Shown here: piece after piece, positions 45,351-53,104 of the stretch
Layout: each line of letters opens with the position of its first letter
Position numbering within the stretch: position 1 is the first letter of the stretch
NCBI RefSeq assembly: GCF_000024925.1
Contig: NC_013521.1
Span: forward strand, 682,001-746,000
Direction: 5' to 3'
From: Sanguibacter keddieii DSM 10542
GTDB lineage: Bacteria > Actinomycetota > Actinomycetes > Actinomycetales > Cellulomonadaceae
DNA length: 64,000 nt
Made by a program: the position numbers and the translations under genes
The notes under the pieces: model-generated
Databases searched by the model: none
Seen by the model: the letters and a program-made list of their open reading frames with translations, nothing else
Told to the model about the DNA's origin: nothing

Positions 45351-47095
45351 GCCTCCTCGAGGTCCAAGACCTGTCGGTCGTCTACGAGCCGCGCGGCGCA
45401 GAGCCGACCTACGCGGTCAAGAACGCGAGCTTCTCCCTCGAGCGCGGCGAGTTCGTCGGCCTCGTGGGGGAGTCCGGGTCGGGCAAGTCGACCCTCGGCT
45501 TCGCCGTGACCCGCCTCGCCAAGGCACCCGCGCGCATCTCGGACGGCAAGATCCTCTTCGACGGCCGCGACATCGCCGGCATGGGAGAGGAAGAGCTGCG
45601 CCACCAGCGCCAGGGCGGCTTCGCGATGGTGCTGCAGTCGGGCATGAACGCGCTCAACCCGGTGCGCTCGATCCGCAAGCACTTCGGCGACATCTTCGCC
45701 GCGCACGGCCACGTCCCCAAGGCCAAGCGCCTGCAGCGGGCCTACGAGCTCGTCGAGAAGGTCGAGCTGCCCCGCACGGTCCTCGACCGCTTCCCCGGCG
45801 AGCTCTCGGGCGGCATGCGCCAGCGCGTCTCCATCGCGCTCGCGCTGTCCCTCGAGCCGCAGCTCATGGTCTTCGACGAGCCGACCACGGCCCTCGACGT
45901 CCTCGTGCAGCACGCGGTCATGGGCACCATCCGTGACCTGCAGAAGACCGAGAACTTCACCGCGCTGCTCATCAGCCACGACCTCGGCATCGTCCTCGAG
46001 TCGACGTCGCGCGTCATGGTGATGAGCGAGGGCGTGATCGTCGAGGACGGCACCTCGCAGCAGATCCTGCAGGCGCCGAAGCACGAGTACACGCAGATGC
46101 TGCTCAGCCACTACGCCGACCCGCGTGCCGAGGTCGTCGAGGTCCCGGGCCTCGTCGTCCGTGGCGCGACCATCGAGACCACGGGTACGAGCTCGATCGC
46201 CGAGTCCGTCGCGGCCGACGCCGTTGCCGACGGCGAGCCGGCCACCCTCACCGCCGGCGGGGCCTCGGGCTCCCGCCGCCGCGCGGGACGTGTCGCGGAC
46301 AAGGCCGTCGTCGTCTCGGACGTCTCGAAGGTCTACCCGCCGCCGCGCCGCGGCCAGGACCCGGTCACCGCGGTCGACCACGTCTCGTTCACCCTCGAGC
46401 CCGGCCAGTCCATGGCCCTCGTGGGTGCGAGCGGCTCGGGCAAGTCGACGCTCGCCAAGCTCATCACGGGTGTCGAGCGCCCGACGTCGGGCGAGGTGCA
46501 CTTCGGTGACGCACGCGTCGACAAGCTCCGTCGCAAGGGCCTCAAGGACCTGCGCCGCGAGGTGCAGATGGTGTTCCAGGACCCGTACTCGGCGCTCAAC
46601 CCGCTGCACTCGGTCGAGTACACGCTCATGCGTCCCGTCGTGAACTACACGGGGCTCAAGGGCACCGCGGCGCGCACCCGCGTCCTCGAGCTGCTCGAGA
46701 CCGTGGGCCTCACGCCTGTCGAGCAGTTCGCGGCGAAGCTCCCGCACCAGCTCTCGGGCGGCCAGCGCCAGCGCGTCGTCATCGCCCGAGCGCTCGCCTG
46801 CGACCCGCAGGTGATCATCGCGGACGAGCCCGTCTCGATGCTCGACGTCTCGCTCCGCGCCGGGGTGCTCGCGCTCCTCGACGACCTCCGTGCGACCTTC
46901 GGCGTCTCCATGCTCTACATCACGCACGACCTGCTCTCCGCGCGTCTGGTCACCGACCAGATCATGGTGCTCAACTCCGGCCGCGTGGTCGAGTCGGGCA
47001 ACACCGCCCAGGTCCTGCGGTTCCCTGAGGACAGCTACACGATGGAGCTGCTCGACGCGATCCCGCAGCCCGCCCGGGCCGGCCAGGGCCGCTGA
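45347..47095 (+). CDS. Fused dual-domain ABC ATPase (DppD-DppF type)
   Basis: 582 residues with two complete nucleotide-binding domains. The first has Walker A GESGSGKST (about 42-50), signature LSGGMRQRV, Walker B LMVFDEPTT. A variable linker rich in Ala/Gly/Arg follows (about 265-320). The second has Walker A GASGSGKST, signature LSGGQRQRV and Walker B VIIADEPVS. In most peptide transporters these are two proteins; here one chain provides both ATP sites for the DppB/DppC permeases. ATG 45347 lies inside the previous stop region (ATGA). Confidence 0.95.
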   Translation: MSLLEVQDLSVVYEPRGAEPTYAVKNASFSLERGEFVGLVGESGSGKSTLGFAVTRLAKAPARISDGKILFDGRDIAGMGEEELRHQRQGGFAMVLQSGMNALNPVRSIRKHFGDIFAAHGHVPKAKRLQRAYELVEKVELPRTVLDRFPGELSGGMRQRVSIALALSLEPQLMVFDEPTTALDVLVQHAVMGTIRDLQKTENFTALLISHDLGIVLESTSRVMVMSEGVIVEDGTSQQILQAPKHEYTQMLLSHYADPRAEVVEVPGLVVRGATIETTGTSSIAESVAADAVADGEPATLTAGGASGSRRRAGRVADKAVVVSDVSKVYPPPRRGQDPVTAVDHVSFTLEPGQSMALVGASGSGKSTLAKLITGVERPTSGEVHFGDARVDKLRRKGLKDLRREVQMVFQDPYSALNPLHSVEYTLMRPVVNYTGLKGTAARTRVLELLETVGLTPVEQFAAKLPHQLSGGQRQRVVIARALACDPQVIIADEPVSMLDVSLRAGVLALLDDLRATFGVSMLYITHDLLSARLVTDQIMVLNSGRVVESGNTAQVLRFPEDSYTMELLDAIPQPARAGQGR

Positions 47096-47101
47096 CCCGT
47101 C

Positions 47102-47133
47102 GTCCGGCCGGCACCCATGCGTGCCGGCCGGAC
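47102..47133 (+). terminator. Hairpin between the ABC ATPase and GH94 genes
   Basis: A 13-bp perfect stem GTCCGGCCGGCAC (47102-47114) and complement (47121-47133) with a 6-base loop, 6 bases past the ATPase stop. It is a terminator or attenuator before the phosphorylase gene. Confidence 0.7.
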
Positions 47134-47263
47134 CGCACGCTCCGCACGACCCCCCGAGAACGACCGACGGACCCGTGGACGCCACGGGCCCAGCCGCGCC
47201 GTGCCCTGCGAGCAGCGCACGCGACGCACCGACCCACCCCACGACCTCCGAGGGACTCCCGCT

Positions 47264-50200
47264 GTGAACAGCTCACCCGCCCACCCGTCCGCCTCGTCCG
47301 CCGCCGTGCTCACCACGCCGTCGAGCCCCTCGGCCCCGGTCGACCAGGTGCTCCAGGCCGGCCCGACGCGCATCGCGCTGAGCGCCACGGGTGACGTCCG
47401 CTCGATCCGCCACGGCGAGTCGACGCTCGTCAGCCAGTACAGCCCCTCGGACCACGACGCGATGGTCGGCGGCGTCTTCCTGCGCCGTCACTCCGCGCAC
47501 GGCGTGCAGAGCGCACCGCTCGTCGGCGCGCACGCCTCCGGCACGTCAACCGTCTCCGACGGCGTCGCCCGCTGGGCCGGCGAGGCCCTCGGCGCGCGCT
47601 ACGTCGTCACCCTCGCGCTCGACCCGGCGGGCGACCTCTGGGTGTGGCGCGTCGACCTCGAGTCGACCGACGGCACCGGCGGGACCTACGACGTGGTCGT
47701 CGCGCAGGACCTCGCCCTCGCCCCGGAGGGCATGTCGCTCAGCAGCGAGCCCTACGTCAGCCAGTACCTGGTGCACCACGTGGTCGACGGGTCGGGCGCC
47801 GGCTCGGTGCTCGCCAGCCGCCAGACGATGGCGACCGCACCGGTCCTCCCGCTCGCCGTGAGCGCGATCGTCGAGGGCGCCCGCGCGCACCTGACCGACG
47901 GGTTCTCTCTCTACGGACTCGACAGCAAGCTCGACGGGCACGCCCACGCCCTCGACACCGCCGCGTGGGACTCCCTCGTCTACCAGTACGAGCTCGCGAT
48001 GCCCACGCTGCTCGGCCCGGAGCTGGACCTCTCTGAGCCCCGCACCGTGCATGCGGTGACCGCGTTCGTGCCCGACTACCGCGGCGACCTCGACGACGCC
48101 CTCGACGCCGTCCCGGACATGCTCGGGCGCGCCGTCGCGGCAGCGGCATCAGCCGGAGACCCCGGCGCTCACAGCACGGCCGACGCCTCGACCGCACCGC
48201 GGTCGCTGCTCGTCTCCGCGCCGCTGCTCGCCGGCCGTGACCTCACCGAGGACGAGCTCGTCTCCCTCGGCGCCGGCTCGGTCTTCCAGCCGGAGCGCGC
48301 GGCCGACGGCTCGCTGCTCTCCTACTTCACGGCCGACGCCACCCACGTCGTCTCGCGCGCCAAGGAGCTCGCGGTCGAGCGCCCGCACGGGCACGTGGTC
48401 AAGGCACGCACCGACGTCGCGCCCGAGGACAACATCCTCTCGTCGACCTCCTACGTCTACGGCGTGTTCGCCTCGCACGTGGTGGTCGGCAACACCTCGG
48501 TCAACCGCTTCGTGTCGGTCCAGCGCAACCACCTCAACCTGCTCCGCTCGAGCGGAGTCCGTGCCCTCGTCCAGGTGGACGGCACGTGGCAGCTGCTCGG
48601 CGTGCCCTCGGCGCTCGTCATGGACCTCGGCGGGCTCCGCTGGGTCTACGAGACGCCGGTCGGCCGCATCGAGGTCCGCACCACGGCCAGCGCCGACGAC
48701 CGTGCCCTCGAGGTGCGTGTCGACTCCGAGAACCCCGTCGAGCTGCTCGTGACTGTCGACGTCGAGCTCGGCGACCACGCGTGGACGGCCGAGCCCGCGC
48801 TCGACGGCCGCGCCCTGGTCTTCACGGCCGACGCCGGGACCGACGTCGCGGCGCACTGCCCTGACCTCACCTACGTCCTCGGCTCCTCCACCGGACGCAT
48901 CGGCGACGACTCGGTGCTCTTCGCCGACGGCGCCCCGCGCCGGACGGGCGTCGTCACCGTCGCCTTCGACGCGACGACCTCCGCGTCCGTCGTGCTCACC
49001 GGTGACCTCGAGGGACGCGCCCCGGCCCTCGCCGCCGCCGAGAAGACCCTCGGCTCCGCGCTCGACGTCCCCGCCGAGCTCGCGGCGCACCGCCGCTACG
49101 TCGGCGACTTCACGCGCAACCTGCACGTCGAGGGCTCGGGCCGCCTCGCCGAGGTCAACCTGCTGCTCCCGTGGTTCACGCAGAACGCGCTCATCCACTT
49201 CCTCGTGCCGCACGGCCTCGAGCAGTACTCCGGCGCCGCGTGGGGCACCCGCGACGTGTGCCAGGGACCGCTCGAGCTCAACCTCGCCTTCGGTCGCTTC
49301 GACACCGCCCGCGAGATCGTGCTGCGAGTCTTCGGCCACCAGGATGCCGACGGGACCCTGCCGCAGTGGTTCATGTTCGACGCGTACTCCGAGCGCTACT
49401 CGGACGAGGCGCACGGCGACGTCGTCGTCTGGCCGCTCATGGCGCTCGGCGAGTACCTGTCCGCGACGGGCGACACGTCGGTCCTCGACGTCGAGCTGCC
49501 GTTCTGGGACAACGCGACCCGCCAGGCCGGGACCGAGGCGGTGCCCGTCCTCGAGCACGTGCGCGCCTCGCTCGAGTACATCCGCACCCACCGCGCGCCG
49601 GGCACCCAGCTGCTCTCGTACGGCGAGGGCGACTGGGACGACACGCTCCAGCCCGCGCAGGAGTCCATGAAGGAGGAGATGGCGTCGGCGTGGACCGTCG
49701 CGCTCCTCTTCCAGGCGACCTCGACGCTGTCCGCGCTGCTGCGCGGCGGGGCGCACGACGCCCTGGCCGACGAGCTCCAGGCCGAGGCCGACGTCATCGC
49801 GGCCGAGTTCACCGACCGCCTGATGATCGACGACGTGCTCGCCGGCTACGTGGTGTTCGCCCCCGAGGGCCCGTGGCCGGTCATCCACCCGACGGACGAC
49901 CGCACCGGGCTGCAGTACCGCCTCATCCCCATGACGCGCTCGATCATCGCCGGGCTGTTCACGCCCGAGCAGGTGCTGCGCCACGAGGCGCTCGTCGAGG
50001 ACAACCTGCACTTCCCCGACGGCGTGCGCCTCATGGACCGCCCGGCGCCGTTCCAGGACGGGATCACCAAGTACTTCCGTCGCGGTGAGCAGGCGGCGAA
50101 CGTCGGTCGAGAGATCGGCCTCATGTACACCCACGCCCACGTCCGCTACACGCAGGCCCTGGCGACGCTGGGGCGCGAGCGCCTCGTCACCGAGCTGCTG

Positions 50201-50701
50201 CGCATCAGCCCCGTGGGGCAGTTCGGCCGCCTGGACCACAGCGCACCGCGTCAGCGCAACTGCTTCTACTCGTCCTCCGACGCCGGCTTCACCGACCGGT
50301 ACGACTTCGCCGAGAACTTCGGCAAGCTCCGTGACGGGTCCGTCCCGGTCAAGGGTGGGTGGCGCGTGTACTCCTCGGGCCCCGGCATCTACCTGCGCCA
50401 GCTGGTGCACGGTGCGCTGGGCATCACCGAGCGTGCGGGCGGCGTGGTCTTCGACCCGGTGCTCGCGGCCGAGGACGACGGCACGGAGCTCGGCATCGAC
50501 CTGGCCGGCGTGCACCGCCGGGTGACCCTGCACGTGGTGGCCGGCGACGCCCCGGTCCGCGTCGAGGTCGGCGGCGTGACCGTCGAGGGCTCCGAGGTCC
50601 CCGCGCACTACCGCTCGGGCGGTCTCTTCGTCGCCACCGAGCAGCTCACGGGCGACGTCGACGTCTACGTCGGCCTCGACCGCAGCACGCTGGGAGCCTG
50701 A
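47264..50701 (+). CDS. GH94 phosphorylase, probably 1,2-beta-oligoglucan phosphorylase type
   Basis: 1145 residues, much longer than cellobiose phosphorylase (about 800) and near the size of 1,2-beta-oligoglucan phosphorylases. Two N-terminal beta-sandwich regions span about 1-600. The (alpha/alpha)6 barrel carries GAAWGTRDVCQGPLELN, QWFMFDAYSERYSDEAHGDVVVWPL and GEGDWDDTLQP (catalytic general-acid Asp), EMASAWTVALLFQ and FPVKGGWRVYSSGPGIY-like VKGGWRVYSSGPG. No signal peptide: it acts inside the cell, using phosphate to release glucose 1-phosphate from imported glucan. GTG 47264 has GAGGG 9 bases upstream. It follows a family 5 ABC importer. Exact linkage specificity is inference. Confidence 0.85.
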   Translation: MNSSPAHPSASSAAVLTTPSSPSAPVDQVLQAGPTRIALSATGDVRSIRHGESTLVSQYSPSDHDAMVGGVFLRRHSAHGVQSAPLVGAHASGTSTVSDGVARWAGEALGARYVVTLALDPAGDLWVWRVDLESTDGTGGTYDVVVAQDLALAPEGMSLSSEPYVSQYLVHHVVDGSGAGSVLASRQTMATAPVLPLAVSAIVEGARAHLTDGFSLYGLDSKLDGHAHALDTAAWDSLVYQYELAMPTLLGPELDLSEPRTVHAVTAFVPDYRGDLDDALDAVPDMLGRAVAAAASAGDPGAHSTADASTAPRSLLVSAPLLAGRDLTEDELVSLGAGSVFQPERAADGSLLSYFTADATHVVSRAKELAVERPHGHVVKARTDVAPEDNILSSTSYVYGVFASHVVVGNTSVNRFVSVQRNHLNLLRSSGVRALVQVDGTWQLLGVPSALVMDLGGLRWVYETPVGRIEVRTTASADDRALEVRVDSENPVELLVTVDVELGDHAWTAEPALDGRALVFTADAGTDVAAHCPDLTYVLGSSTGRIGDDSVLFADGAPRRTGVVTVAFDATTSASVVLTGDLEGRAPALAAAEKTLGSALDVPAELAAHRRYVGDFTRNLHVEGSGRLAEVNLLLPWFTQNALIHFLVPHGLEQYSGAAWGTRDVCQGPLELNLAFGRFDTAREIVLRVFGHQDADGTLPQWFMFDAYSERYSDEAHGDVVVWPLMALGEYLSATGDTSVLDVELPFWDNATRQAGTEAVPVLEHVRASLEYIRTHRAPGTQLLSYGEGDWDDTLQPAQESMKEEMASAWTVALLFQATSTLSALLRGGAHDALADELQAEADVIAAEFTDRLMIDDVLAGYVVFAPEGPWPVIHPTDDRTGLQYRLIPMTRSIIAGLFTPEQVLRHEALVEDNLHFPDGVRLMDRPAPFQDGITKYFRRGEQAANVGREIGLMYTHAHVRYTQALATLGRERLVTELLRISPVGQFGRLDHSAPRQRNCFYSSSDAGFTDRYDFAENFGKLRDGSVPVKGGWRVYSSGPGIYLRQLVHGALGITERAGGVVFDPVLAAEDDGTELGIDLAGVHRRVTLHVVAGDAPVRVEVGGVTVEGSEVPAHYRSGGLFVATEQLTGDVDVYVGLDRSTLGA

Positions 50702-50751
50702 CGCCTGACGCCTGACGCCTGACGCCTGACGCCTGACGCCTGACGCCTGAC
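50696..50751. repeat. Heptamer tandem repeat (GCCTGAC)8 overlapping the GH94 stop
   Basis: Eight exact copies of GCCTGAC from 50696 to 50751. The TGA stop of the GH94 gene lies in the first unit, so changes in copy number would not alter the protein. Likely length-variable by slippage. Confidence 0.95.
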
Positions 50752-50791
50752 GCAAGAGCGGCGCCTGACCCACAGCACCACCTGACCCCGC

Positions 50792-50936
50792 GAGGTCGTA
50801 CTGCAGCCCGCGAGGTCGTACAGCAGCCCGCGAGGTCGTGCAGACACGCCAGATCGGTCCCCTGGAGGGGCGGATCTGGCGTGTCTGTACGACCTGGGCA
50901 GCGGGTGTGCGACCTCGGCGGGGTGCGTGCCGCAGC
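50792..50936. repeat. Symmetric 20-bp-period repeat array, copy 2
   Basis: GAGGTCGTAC-type decamers start at 50792, 50812 and 50832 (20 bp apart). Inverted copies GTACGACCTG (50887) and GTGCGACCTC (50907) follow, and a decayed third lies at 50927. All share the axis 50864. A central 13-bp stem GACACGCCAGATC (50843-50855) pairs with 50873-50885. Every distance equals that of the array at 15394-15538. It lies between the convergent GH94 and isomerase genes, in a 325-base gap that also holds the heptamer repeat and a terminator. Confidence 0.9.
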
Positions 50937-50941
50937 ATGAC

Positions 50942-51000
50942 GACGGCCCGGTGGCCGCCTGCGCCCGAGGAGGGGACGTGCAGGTGACCACCGGGCCGTC
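50942..51000 (-). terminator. Hairpin terminator after the isomerase gene
   Basis: A 13-bp perfect stem GACGGCCCGGTGG (50942-50954) with its complement at 50988-51000, 26 bases beyond the isomerase stop. The loop is long (33 bases). Confidence 0.6.
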
Positions 51001-51026
51001 GGTGTCTCCGGGCCGCGGCAGGCGGC

Positions 51027-51929
51027 TCAGAGGTACGGCTGCACGAGCGCTGCGTAGCGCTCGGCGACCGTCCGGATCACCGCGTCCCCTGCGGTGTCCC
51101 AGATCTGCTGGTTGAAGATCTCGACCTCGACGTCACCGGTGTACCCCGCTGCGGTCACCCACCGGGTGATCGTCGGGAAGTCCACGTAGCCGTCGCCCAT
51201 GTACCCGCGGGACAGCAGCGGGTCGGCGGCGAGGGGGAGCAGCCAGTCGCACACCTGGTACGAGGCGATGCGTCCCTCGGCCCCGGCCCGGGCGACCTGC
51301 GCCTCGAGGTCTGGGTCCCACCACACGTGGTACGTGTCCACCACGACGCCGACCACGTCAGCCGGGTGCGGGGCGGCGAGGTCGAGCGCCTGCTTGAGCG
51401 TCGACACGACGGCGCGGTCGGCGGCGAACATCGGGTGCAGCGGCTCGAGGACGATGCGCACCCCGTGCTCGGCGGCGAAGGGTGCGAGGTCGCCGATGCG
51501 GTCGGCGACGCGCTGGCGGGTGGCGACGACGTCCCTGCCGGCGTCCCGCTCGGCGGCGTCGGTCGGCGTCCGCGCCGGCTCGCCCGGTCCAGGGTTGGCT
51601 CCCAGACCACCCACGACGAACACGAGCTCGCTAGTCCCGACCGTGGCCGCCTCGACGATCGCCGTCTTGTTGTCCTCGAGCGCGGAGGCGATGCCGGCGT
51701 CGTCGGCGGCGGTGAGGAACCCGCCGCGGCACAGCGACGACACGCGGAGCCCCGCGTCGGCGACGACCTTCGCGGCCTTGTCCGCACCGATCTCCTGGAC
51801 CCGGTCGCGCCACAGCCCGACCGCGCCGTACCCGGCACGTGCCGCACCGTCGACCGCGTCGACCAGGGTGAGCCCCTTGGTGGTCGCGGTGTTGAGGGAG
51901 AGCCGGGAGAGGTCTGCACCGGAGGTCAT
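51027..51929 (-). CDS. Sugar phosphate isomerase/epimerase (xylose isomerase-like TIM barrel)
   Basis: 300 residues of the AP endonuclease 2/xylose-isomerase-like family. LSLNTATTKGLTLVDAVDGAARAGYGAVGLWRD is the first part of the barrel, RIVLEPLHPMF holds a metal Glu, VVVDTYHVWWDPDL holds Asp/His, and VEVEIFNQQIWD holds a metal Glu near the end. Members include inosose, hydroxypyruvate and keto-sugar isomerases. ATG 51929 begins a standard N-terminus. It is divergent from an SDR-FAD gene pair with matching operator-like sites on both sides, suggesting one pathway. Substrate unknown. Confidence 0.85.
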   Translation of the reverse strand: MTSGADLSRLSLNTATTKGLTLVDAVDGAARAGYGAVGLWRDRVQEIGADKAAKVVADAGLRVSSLCRGGFLTAADDAGIASALEDNKTAIVEAATVGTSELVFVVGGLGANPGPGEPARTPTDAAERDAGRDVVATRQRVADRIGDLAPFAAEHGVRIVLEPLHPMFAADRAVVSTLKQALDLAAPHPADVVGVVVDTYHVWWDPDLEAQVARAGAEGRIASYQVCDWLLPLAADPLLSRGYMGDGYVDFPTITRWVTAAGYTGDVEVEIFNQQIWDTAGDAVIRTVAERYAALVQPYL

Positions 51930-51966
51930 CGTCGAGTCCGTTCGCTGAGCCGTGGCGCGCTCCTGA

Positions 51967-51980
51967 GGAATGCGCTTTCC
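51967..51980. promoter_or_regulatory. LacI-type operator near the isomerase start
   Basis: GGAATGCGCTTTCC is a near-perfect 14-bp palindrome with a GCGC centre, 37 bases upstream of the isomerase start. A close match lies at 52121-52134 near the divergent SDR gene. Confidence 0.55.
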
Positions 51981-52022
51981 GCCGAGCATAAGGAGCGCAC
52001 CCTCGAAGGTCAAGCGCCCTCC

Positions 52023-52084
52023 CATGCTCGTGGCGCGCTCGCGCAACCCTCCGCGGAGGGTTGCGCGAGCGCGCCACGAGCATG
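52023..52084. repeat. 62-bp perfect palindrome, copy 2 of the 11771-11832 family
   Basis: Every base of 52023-52084 pairs about a CCGCGG centre. The arm begins CATGCTCGTGGCGCGCTC and contains CCCTCCGCGGAGGG at the middle. Length (62), ends and core match the element at 11771-11832. It lies midway between two divergent starts, so it is not a simple terminator. With the two operators, this is what the 313-base gap between the isomerase and SDR genes holds. Confidence 0.9.
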
Positions 52085-52120
52085 AGGGCGTGGGAGTCGG
52101 GCGGGAGGGGGGAAGGAGAG

Positions 52121-52134
52121 GGAAAGCGCTTGCC
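52121..52134. promoter_or_regulatory. LacI-type operator upstream of the SDR gene
   Basis: GGAAAGCGCTTGCC, a near-palindrome with GCGC centre, matches the site at 51967-51980 at 12 of 14 positions. It is 108 bases before the SDR start. Confidence 0.5.
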
Positions 52135-52242
52135 GGGAGGGGTGGGGGTCTGAGAGCATCGGGGGACGCGCGGGCGTCCGGTGACCGGACGCCCTCACCC
52201 ACCCTCGGGCGACGGAGCCCGGACAGACCGGAGGACGCACGC

Positions 52243-53031
52243 ATGACCCAGGTTGCCCTTGTCACCGGCGGGAACCGCGGGATCGGGCTCGGCATCACGC
52301 GCCGGCTCCTCGCCGACGGCTACGCCGTGGCCATCCTCGCCACCCGCCCCGAGCCCACCGAGCTGCTCGACGAGCTCCGCGCCAGCGGGCCTGACGGCGG
52401 TGCTGCCCAGGTGATCTACGTGCAGGGCTCGGTCGCCGAGGTCGCCGACCACGCCCGCTACGTCGACGCTGCGCTGGAGGCCTGGGGACGCATCGACCTG
52501 CTCGTCAACAACGCAGGCGTCGCGCCGACCGTCCGTGCGGACCTGCTCGAGGCCGAGCCCGAGAGCTTCGACCGCGTGCTCGGCATCAACCTGCGTGGCC
52601 CGTACTTCCTCACGCAGCGCGTCGCCAACGCCATGATCGCGGGCCGCGGAGACGCGACCGGCGTCGACCGCCCTGTCGGCACCATCGTCAACGTCTCGTC
52701 GATCTCGGCGACCACCGTGTCGACCAACCGCGGCGAGTACTGCGTGTCCAAGGCGGGGGTGTCCATGGGGACCCAGCTCTTCGCGGCACGCCTGGCCCCC
52801 GAGGGCATCGTCGTCTACGAGGTGCGTCCCGGCGTCATCGCGAGCGACATGACCGCTGGCGTCACGGAGAAGTACGACAAGCTCTTCGCCGACGGTCTGG
52901 CGCCCATGCCGCGCTGGGGCCGTCCGAGCGACGTGGCCGGAGCGGTCGCGATCCTCGCCTCGGGACAGACGCCCTACTCGACCGGCGAGGTGTTCCACGT
53001 CGATGGCGGGCAGCACATCCCACGGCTCTGA
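52243..53031 (+). CDS. Short-chain dehydrogenase/reductase (FabG-like)
   Basis: 262 residues of the classical SDR family. The cofactor motif is VTGGNRGIGLGI, the NNAG motif is LVNNAGVAPT, and the catalytic triad includes Ser in VNVSSISATTVSTNRGEYCVSKAG with Tyr and Lys. The end VDGGQHIPRL is typical. ATG 52243 has GGAGG nearby. The next gene, an FAD flavoprotein, follows by 73 bases in the same direction. Context suggests a sugar or cyclitol dehydrogenase, not fatty-acid synthesis. Confidence 0.9.
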   Translation: MTQVALVTGGNRGIGLGITRRLLADGYAVAILATRPEPTELLDELRASGPDGGAAQVIYVQGSVAEVADHARYVDAALEAWGRIDLLVNNAGVAPTVRADLLEAEPESFDRVLGINLRGPYFLTQRVANAMIAGRGDATGVDRPVGTIVNVSSISATTVSTNRGEYCVSKAGVSMGTQLFAARLAPEGIVVYEVRPGVIASDMTAGVTEKYDKLFADGLAPMPRWGRPSDVAGAVAILASGQTPYSTGEVFHVDGGQHIPRL

Positions 53032-53104
53032 CCACACCGCCGCCACACTCTCGTACCTCTTCACCTCTCTCGGGCCGCCCGAGACCGTCCTGCCTGGAGT
53101 CACC

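Noticed and set aside
50665-50991. Minus-strand open frame encoding repeated RQASGVR peptides
   Set aside because: The peptide repeat is only the translation of the (GCCTGAC)8 heptamer; nothing else supports a gene.
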